This document shows, piece by piece, positions 14,233 through 19,690 of a stretch of DNA of 19,690 nt. Positions within the stretch are counted from its first letter, which is position 1, and every line of letters begins with the position of its first letter. The position numbers were made by a program, and so were the translations under genes. Origin of the DNA: PHET01 sp038202795. Its GTDB lineage: Bacteria; Actinomycetota; Coriobacteriia; Anaerosomatales; PHET01. The stretch lies in contig JBBREQ010000039.1 in assembly GCA_038202795.1 (NCBI GenBank), positions 1 to 19,690 on the forward strand, written 5' to 3'. Under the pieces are notes generated by a model. The model was not told the origin of the DNA and made no database searches. It saw only the letters and a list, made by a program, of their open reading frames with translations.

Positions 14233-14878
14233 GAGATTCGACGAACTACTCGACATCGTACACGACGAGCCGGTGTTCTCGTCCTCGCTGCTGTTGGCCG
14301 GTGACGTCGACTCCGTCGACCTTGCGAGTCAGCTCTCACGCTGGGTTGCCAGCGGCAAGCTCCTAAGCCTGCGCAGGGGTGTGTACGCACTGGACGCCAC
14401 CTATCGCCACCGCGAGCCGCACGCGTTCGAGATCGCGAGCCTGCTCGCTCATCCCTCCTACGTCAGTCTCGAGTCCGCCCTGAGCTTCCATGGCCTCATC
14501 CCTGAAGCGGTCTTCACCACCACCAGCGTGACGACGGTTCGGCCTGGCACTTTTGAGACCGAGCTGGGCAGGTTCGACTTCCGCCACCTGTCGGAACGCA
14601 TGTTCTGGGGCTACCTGCCGGTGCGTCTCGGACCACAGAGTCCGCGAACCGCGCTGGTCGCGCGACCGGAGAAAGCGTTGCTCGACCTGATCTACCTGCG
14701 ACCGGGCGGCGATACAGACGCGTTTCTCACTCAGTTGAGGCTGGCCCGTTTCGACACCCTGGACACCGAGTTACTCGGCGAGTTCGCCACCCGCACAGGC
14801 AAGCCCAAACTGCTTCGCGCGGCCGCACGCATCGCCAAGATGGCCACGGCCTCTGCAGAGGAGTGGATCGCGCTGTGA
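14231..14878 (+). CDS. abiEi: AbiEi-family antitoxin, winged-helix transcriptional repressor
   Basis: This 215-residue protein begins MRFDELLDIVHDEPVFSSSL and has an N-terminal winged helix (LSRWVASGKLLSLRRGVYAL, about 37-56). The AbiEi core follows with PSYVSLESALSFHGLIPE, then FDFRHLS and the helix RPEKALLDLIYLR. AbiEi proteins repress their own operon and counteract AbiEii without binding it (type IV). An earlier ATG at 14213 would add six residues, but it lies inside the palindrome, so 14231 is preferred; neither has a clear ribosome-binding site. The last four bases overlap the toxin start (GTGA). Confidence 0.82.
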   Translation: MRFDELLDIVHDEPVFSSSLLLAGDVDSVDLASQLSRWVASGKLLSLRRGVYALDATYRHREPHAFEIASLLAHPSYVSLESALSFHGLIPEAVFTTTSVTTVRPGTFETELGRFDFRHLSERMFWGYLPVRLGPQSPRTALVARPEKALLDLIYLRPGGDTDAFLTQLRLARFDTLDTELLGEFATRTGKPKLLRAAARIAKMATASAEEWIAL

Positions 14879-15693
14879 AGGATGTCGCGCTCGGCATCGT
14901 TGCGTCGCGGACACCCGGCACCGACGGCCGCAATCTGCTCCGCGAGTACCTGCAGTCTCGCATCTTGGGGCAGCTGCAGGCCCAACGTGCGTTCGTGCCT
15001 CTCGCGTTCATGGGTGGCATGGCACTGCGGTTCCTCTACCGGATCCCGCGGTTTTCAGAGGATCTCGGTTTCACGCTTGAGCGCGGCGCACAAGAGTTCT
15101 CCTTCGAGGCGCTAGCGACAGGAGTAGAGCGCGGCTTGGTTCGTGAGGGCTACACGGCTCGCACCTCCGTCGGTCTTGGCGGTGCAGTCAAGCGAGCGAT
15201 GATCGCGTTTCCTGGGCTGCTCGCTGAGTCCGGGCTTTCCGTTGACGCGAATCAGACACTCAAGATCCAGCTAGAAGTCGACACCAACCCGCCCCGGGGA
15301 GCCGGGCTCACCGTCAGTACGGTGAACAGGTTTGGCCCCCTGCGCGTTCAACATCACGACATGACTTCGCTCTTCGCGGGCAAGACCGCCGCGGTTCTGG
15401 CCCGGACCTACACCAAGGGCCGCGACTACTACGATCTCATGTGGTACCTCACGCAGACTCCGCAACCGGAGATGAACCTCGAGCTGCTGCGAAACGCCCT
15501 GCTTCAGACGGCACCGGATATCGCCGAGAAGGCCGCGGCGGACTGGCGCGCTGCCCTCCGCCAGCGTATCGAAACGGTCGACTGGGACGATGCCCGCCGG
15601 GACCTCGCACCGTTCCTGGAACAGGGGCGCGACCTTGCGCTGATCGAGCCGGCGACATTCCGACAACTGCTTGAGCAAGCTGCTCTTCACTAG
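14875..15693 (+). CDS. abiEii: AbiEii-family nucleotidyltransferase toxin with altered DxD motif
   Basis: The protein is 272 residues from GTG 14875, which overlaps the antitoxin stop (GTGA); an upstream GTG 14863 is less likely. AFMGGMALRFLYRIPRFSED has the family's G-G motif (47-48), and TYTKGRDYYDLMWYL and the strand IQLEVD (131-136) are also typical. Where the family normally reads SEDLDF, this protein has SEDLGF: D63 is kept, but position 65 is Gly (GGT, 15067-15069). That Asp is expected to bind the catalytic metal, so activity may be reduced or lost. The rest of the protein is full length without frameshifts, so the change is either recent or tolerated. Confidence 0.85.
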   Translation: MKDVALGIVASRTPGTDGRNLLREYLQSRILGQLQAQRAFVPLAFMGGMALRFLYRIPRFSEDLGFTLERGAQEFSFEALATGVERGLVREGYTARTSVGLGGAVKRAMIAFPGLLAESGLSVDANQTLKIQLEVDTNPPRGAGLTVSTVNRFGPLRVQHHDMTSLFAGKTAAVLARTYTKGRDYYDLMWYLTQTPQPEMNLELLRNALLQTAPDIAEKAAADWRAALRQRIETVDWDDARRDLAPFLEQGRDLALIEPATFRQLLEQAALH

Positions 15694-15848
15694 AATGACC
15701 GCTCGTCTATCTATAGATACCGTGTAGCGGCAACTAAACGGTCGAAAACCACCGTTCGTCCGTATTAACACCCATTCATCGCTGTCAGAATACCCTTTGG
15801 GTATTGCCCTCTATATAGAGAACATGAACGCCCGATAAACTCTCCATT
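15694..15848. other. AT-richer, palindrome-dense intergenic region
   Basis: This non-coding stretch holds four perfect dyads: TATCTATAGATA (15708-15719); AACGGT (15737-15742) with ACCGTT (15751-15756); AATACCC-TTT-GGGTATT (15789-15805); and CTCTATATAGAG (15809-15820). The third could be a weak hairpin terminator for the AbiE operon but has no T-run. The TATATA in the fourth could be part of the promoter for the downstream leader RNA, though no -35 box stands out. No protein-coding signal is visible. Confidence 0.5.
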
Positions 15849-15967
15849 GGGGTGGGAGGATTTCCGGAGAATAGTCGGCAACGGCTGTTCTCTTACGCGC
15901 TATCTCGGCAGGGGGCTGCCCGGGCGCTGGCGAATCCTCCCCACAGGTTCGATGGTAAAGGTGGGGG
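15849..15967 (+). ncRNA. Predicted structured 5' leader (three-way junction, riboswitch-like)
   Basis: P1 pairs GTGGGAGGATT (15852-15862) with AATCCTCCCCAC (15933-15944), with one bulged C. P2 pairs GAGAATAG (15867-15874) with CTGTTCTC (15885-15892) around a 10-base loop. P3 stacks GCGC (15897-15900) with GCGC (15924-15927) and GGCAG (15907-15911) with CTGCC (15916-15920) around GGGG. The 3' P1 strand TCCCCAC can instead pair seven bases with GTGGGGG (15961-15967), the ribosome-binding site. P1 and the site-masking helix exclude each other, the logic of a translational switch. I could not match it to a known riboswitch class. Confidence 0.45.
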
Positions 15968-15971
15968 AACT

Positions 15972-18104
15972 ATGAGCGGTCTACGCCCGAGCATTCTGCG
16001 TTTGGCGCGCACTCGCGCGCTCGCCCTGAGGGTCTCGCTGGTGGTGCTGGTGTGCATCGCCATTGTCGCGGCGCCCGCGCTGGCGCTCGCCGCGCCGGGG
16101 GGCAACGGGAACGGCAACGGTAACGGCAACAACGATCGGTCTCCGGTCGCCATCATCGGTGGCGAGGCAAATGCCTACGCGGGTTGCTCGGACAGACTCG
16201 ATGGGTCCAACTCACACGCCAATGGCGGCGAGACAATCGTCAAGTACGAGTGGGATGTCGACGACAACGGTACGTGGGACATCACGTCCACATCGCCTGA
16301 GTCACCGGTCACCTTCTCCGATGAGGGCGTGTGCTACGTGCGTCTGCGCGTAACCAACAGCAAAGGACGCTTCAGCGTCGACCGGCGCAAGTTCCACGTG
16401 CGTCGCGACCGTATCGATCCGGTCGCGATTCTGCGCATGCCCTCGACGGCGCTGGTGGACCAGACGGTCACGCTCGACGGTAGCTGGTCGTTTGATCTGC
16501 TCGGGTCCATCAAGACCTACGCGTGGGACTTCGAGTCTGACGGCACCATCGACTCGGTCTCCACCGCATCCTCCGTGACGCACGCGTGGTCGCAGGCGGG
16601 CACGTACTACGCGAAGCTCATCGTCACCGACCGCGGTGGCAACACTGATAGCACCACTGCCAAGATCGTCATCCAGGGCACCACGAACGCCACCCCCCAG
16701 CCTCCCACCGGGCTGGCCGCTGCCGATAAGACCGGCGACGAGGGCGGCGCTCTGCAGCTGACGTGGACCGCGAATCCCGAGACGGACATCGCGGGCTACA
16801 AGATCTACCGCTCGACGAATGCGGCTAGCGGGTTCGCTCTGGTGACCCAGGCGACCGGTACCTCGTTCACCGATACCGGCCTGACCAACGGCACCATCTA
16901 CTACTACAAGATCGCGGCTGTCGATACGGCAGCGCAGGAGAGCGGTAGTTCGGCGGTTGTGTCGGCCACTCCCATCGATGACAAGGCTCCGGTCACGCCC
17001 GTTGGCCTGACAGCCGCAGATGTGCCCGCCGACCAGGGCGACGCGATCCTGGTTCGCTGGACGCGCAGTGCCGAGGCTGACCTCGCGGGCTATCGACTCG
17101 CGGTGACCAACGTGCTCACCGGTGTGACCCAGACGATTCAGATTCCGGCTGCGGACATCTCTTACACGGTGTCGGGTCTCAGCGTTTCGAAGGCCTATCG
17201 CTTCACGCTGGTCGCTTACGACAACGCGGGCAACGCCAGCGCAGCAAGCGCGCCGGTAACGGCGACCCCGCTCGACCAGCTGGCCCCGGCAGCGCCTGCG
17301 GGGCTCGTAGCCTTCGATCGCGCTGGCGATGAAGGCCAGGCAGTCGAAGTTCGCTGGACAGCCAACACGGAAGCTGACCTCGCCGGCTACACGCTCTTCC
17401 GCGCCGCGGTTCCCGCCGGCGTCAATCCGCTCGATGCGGCTGCTCTCGCCGTTCCTGTGGCGAGCTTCGGCCCGTCGGCCGTACAGTGGACCGACGAGTC
17501 GGTGCTGTTTGGCACGAAGTACTGCTACTACCTCGTCGCCTCAGACGCGTCGGGCAACATCTCGCCGGCGAGCGAGTGTGCCATCGTCGAGCCGCTGGAC
17601 AATCTCGCGCCTTCCGCGCCTATGGGCGTCGAGGCTCTCGACCCGTCCGATCAGGGCGGCGTGGTCAACGTCTCATGGCTGGGTAGCTTGTCGTCTGACG
17701 TTGCGGGCTACAGCCTGACCGTACTCACCGCCAACGGCGTCGTGGTTTCGACCAACGACGTGGGCATGGCCACGCACTTCACGGCCAGTGGTCTGGACGT
17801 GGGGGTTGAATACACATTCAGCGTCACGGCGGTCGATGGTGCCGACAACGTTTCGCCCGCTGCGAGCGCCACCGCAAGCGGTCTCGACGAACTCGCCCCC
17901 GCGACCCCGGCAGGCCTTATCGCCGCTGACGTGGTTCCCGATGAGGGCGGCGCGATCGTGGTCAGCTGGGATATCAACTCCGAGTCTGACCTGGGCGGAT
18001 ACACCCTGAGCATGTTCGACTCGTTGGGCGCTCCCGCCGGCACGTTCGACGTGGGCTTCGCCACTAGCAAGCTCTTTGAAGGCCTCGACGTGGGCAAGGA
18101 GTAA
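15972..18104 (+). pseudogene. Secreted PKD/FN3 repeat protein, first segment (ends at apparent frameshift)
   Basis: From ATG 15972 (behind AAAGGTGGGGG) the protein starts with a signal peptide: basic residues to 20, hydrophobic VSLVVLVCIAIVAAPALA, and likely cleavage after ALA near residue 40. A Gly-Asn tract (43-54) follows. Two PKD-like domains (about 57-145 and 148-236) show YEWDVDDNG and YAWDFESDG; C72 and C121 may form a disulfide. FN3 domains start near 16690, 16985, 17280, 17605 and 17892, each with a D(Q/E)GG motif and an AGY strand. The frame stops at TAA 18102-18104, in the middle of the fifth FN3 domain. Removing one A from GAGTAACTCG restores EYSFRLTARD in the next frame. Such proteins usually act as extracellular adhesins or polymer binders; the ligand is unknown. 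An in-frame GTG at 15852 lies in the leader RNA and is not used. Confidence 0.75.
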
Positions 18105-18387
18105 CTCGTTCCGGCTCACCGCGCGCGATACGCACGGGAACGCATCTGCCGCAACCGCGCTCGCGTTCGCGACAGCGAACGACGAGACCGCTCCGGGTAG
18201 CGTGACCCTGACTGCAGCCGATCATCCTGCCGATCAGGGCGGTGCGATCGACCTGTCATGGAGCGCCGCCTCGGCCGCAGACGTGGCGGGCTATAAGGTC
18301 TACCGCGACAACGCGGAGATAGCGGACATCAACACTACGTCGTGGACCGACTCCGACGCGGCTGCGGCCCATCGTCTCGACGCTTGA
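18103..18387 (+). pseudogene. FN3 repeat protein, second segment (shifted frame)
   Basis: This is the continuation of the same protein in the +1 frame: SFRLTARDTHGNASAATALA completes the fifth FN3 domain. A sixth begins near 18184 with ETAPGSVTLTAADHPADQGG and reaches GYKVYRDNAEIADI before the frame closes at TGA 18385-18387. It has no start signal of its own. Homology passes to the third frame near 18365-18370, in GCGGCCC. Removing one base there gives DAAAPIVSTLE and a domain of ordinary length. Confidence 0.7.
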
Positions 18388-19690
18388 GGCGGCCGCGCTC
18401 GACGCAGCGGTACGCTTCGACGGCCTGACCAATGGGATGCCCTACGGCTTCGCAGTGCTGGCCTTCGACGGCTCGGGCAACCTCTCCGAGCTGTCCGGGA
18501 CGGTCTACGGCACCGCCGCTGACAATCTCTCGCCGGCAACTCCGGCGGGCCTCACCGCCACCAATGTGACACCCGACCAGGGCGGCTCGATTCACGTGAG
18601 CTGGGCAGCGAACGCCGAGGCGGATCTCGCCGGCTACACGCTGACCGCGTATGACGCTGATGGCGCCGTTGCGGGCACGTACGACACCGGCCTTGTGAAC
18701 GCGCAGACCGTGGACGGTCTCGATGTGGGCGCGACTTACACCTTCGACGTGGTCGCGAGCGACGCCAACGGCAACAACTCCGCTGCATGCGTGCGCGTCT
18801 CGGCGACCGCCGCCGATGAGATCGCTCCTGCGGCTGTGACCGCCACCGCCGCAGACCACGCCTCCGATCAGGGCGGCGCGACCGACGTCAGCTGGACGGC
18901 CGCACCCGAGTCCGACGTGGCCGGCTACAAGGTCTTCCGCGACGGCGTCGTGGTCATGGAGCTCGCGGCTTTGAGCTGGACCGATCCGCACGCCGGAGCT
19001 GCCACACACACCTACACCGTCAAGGCGTTCGACGCCTCGGGCAACGGCTCGGAGAGCTCGAACTCTGCAGTCGCGACCGCAGTCGACAACCTCGCGCCGG
19101 CCGTACCGTCGGTGCTGAGCGCTCTCGACGTGCCCTCCGATGAGGGTGGCGCTATCGCCGTCACCATCGCGCACGTCACCGATGCTGATGTCGATGGCTA
19201 CAAGGTCTTCTGCTCGAACGGCGACGTCGTCGTGGTCGATCCGGCCAACACGCTCGCCGTGTTCGAGAACCTGACCGACGGCACCGAGTACAGCTTCACT
19301 GCTCTGGCCTTCGACACTTCCGGCAACGCCTCTGAGAAGTCTGCCGCCGTGATCGGAGTCTCTGCCGACAACCTCGCCCCGGCCGCACCTGCGGGATTGA
19401 CCGCGGGTGATCGCCCCGGCGACGAGGGTGGTGCCGTGGTCATCGGCTGGTCCGCCAATACCGAGCCCGACCTGGCCGGCTACACGCTGCTGCGCGCCAC
19501 GTTCGCCTCGGGCGACGATCCGGCCACCGTGCTGTGCCTGCCGCTGAGCAGACTGCCCGCCTCCGCGGTGAGCTACACCGATGAGACCGCGGCAGCCGGA
19601 GCCGACTACGTCTACTACCTCGTAGCCAGCGATGGTTCCGCGAACGTCTCGGTAGCCTCCGCCCGCGCCACCACACGCGCGCTCGACAAC
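18368..19690 (+). pseudogene. FN3 repeat protein, third segment (runs off the window)
   Basis: The third frame is open from the GCGGCCC junction to the last base. It finishes the sixth FN3 domain (FDGLTNGMPYGFAVLAFDGS) and encodes four more, starting near 18527, 18821, 19091 and 19373. Each begins with a block such as LSPATPAGL or LAPAAPAGL, followed by the D(Q/E)GG motif, an AGY or DGY strand, and a closing FD-SGN turn. The coding pattern stays intact for over 1.3 kb, with no stop codons, which argues that the two upstream frame breaks are either recent or sequencing errors. The 3' end, where a cell-wall anchor could be sought, is outside the window. Confidence 0.7.

Larger units (their letters stand above)
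16690..19690 (+). repeat. Tandem FN3-domain coding repeats (at least ten)
   Basis: Repeat units begin near 16690, 16985, 17280, 17605, 17892, 18184, 18527, 18821, 19091 and 19373, with unit lengths of about 270-343 bases. The most conserved protein features are the opening LAPA-PAGL, the D(Q/E)GG motif ten to fifteen residues later, the W of the next strand, and the AGY pair. The units are diverged from each other at DNA level, so recent tandem duplication is not obvious. Confidence 0.8.

Noticed and set aside
15849..15967. c-di-GMP-I (GEMM) riboswitch
   Set aside because: The helix layout is vaguely similar, but the conserved GCAAAGCC-type core and the tetraloop receptor pattern are absent. 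It is left unassigned.
15852..15971. Upstream in-frame GTG that would add 40 residues to the FN3 protein
   Set aside because: The added residues would precede the signal peptide, and the DNA forms a strong three-way RNA fold. ATG 15972 has its own ribosome-binding site and puts the signal peptide at the N-terminus.
18335..19174. 279-codon minus-strand open frame over the FN3 repeats
   Set aside because: Its opposite strand encodes repeated FN3 domains with family motifs. The minus frame has none.
1..19690. CRISPR array, tRNA, rRNA or insertion sequence
   Set aside because: I saw no regularly spaced identical repeats, no cloverleaf, no rRNA-like sequence, and no transposase gene or IS-like terminal repeats.

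Overview
This is a GC-rich bacterial window. The third codon positions are strongly G/C, many genes start with GTG or TTG, and several neighbours overlap by 4 to 25 bases. Some promoters look leaderless or nearly so. The style fits an actinobacterium, possibly a Coriobacteriia-like lineage, but no rRNA or marker gene is present and that placement is inference. The window is a surface-polysaccharide locus interleaved with toxin-antitoxin-type modules, and it ends in a large secreted repeat protein.

Bases 1-6087 hold sugar-nucleotide and glycan genes on the plus strand: the 3' end of a CDP-glucose 4,6-dehydratase (rfbG), the [2Fe-2S]/PMP dehydrase rfbH, galU, an O-antigen ligase/polymerase-like membrane protein with a C-terminal helical-repeat domain, a 5'-truncated nucleotidyltransferase remnant, and a LegB-like 4,6-dehydratase. 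Bases 6088-10686 are an accessory island: a self-inhibited-type Fic protein, an ATPase of the DUF4143 type, a Phd/PIN pair, and an HTH (DUF6922-like) plus AbiEii-like nucleotidyltransferase pair. Two copies of an unusual operator-like array bracket the ATPase-Phd-PIN block. Each copy is a run of TTNCCA half-sites of alternating orientation, spaced about one helical turn apart. One copy lies before the ATPase and the other before the HTH-nucleotidyltransferase pair.

Bases 10723-14190 return to glycan genes: a minus-strand GT2 (dolichol-phosphate mannosyltransferase-like), a bifunctional manC, a GDP-L-fucose synthase gene broken by an internal deletion of about 113 bases, and a decayed 3' end of a second manC. 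An AbiEi/AbiEii pair (14231-15693) follows directly. Its promoter region is a long palindrome, and its toxin-like subunit carries a Gly where the family's second DxD aspartate is expected.

Bases 15694-19690 hold a palindrome-rich intergenic region, a predicted three-way-junction RNA leader whose 3' P1 strand can alternatively pair with the ribosome-binding site, and a secreted protein with two PKD-like and at least ten FN3 domains. As given, that protein's reading frame is broken twice by apparent one-base insertions and runs off the window.

Together the genes suggest a locus making CDP-, UDP- and GDP-activated sugars for a cell-surface glycan, under repeated remodelling. The remnants (nucleotidyltransferase, fcl, second manC) sit next to toxin-antitoxin modules, as expected of a recombination hot spot. 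The most novel candidates are the paired half-site arrays and the structured leader of the FN3 protein.
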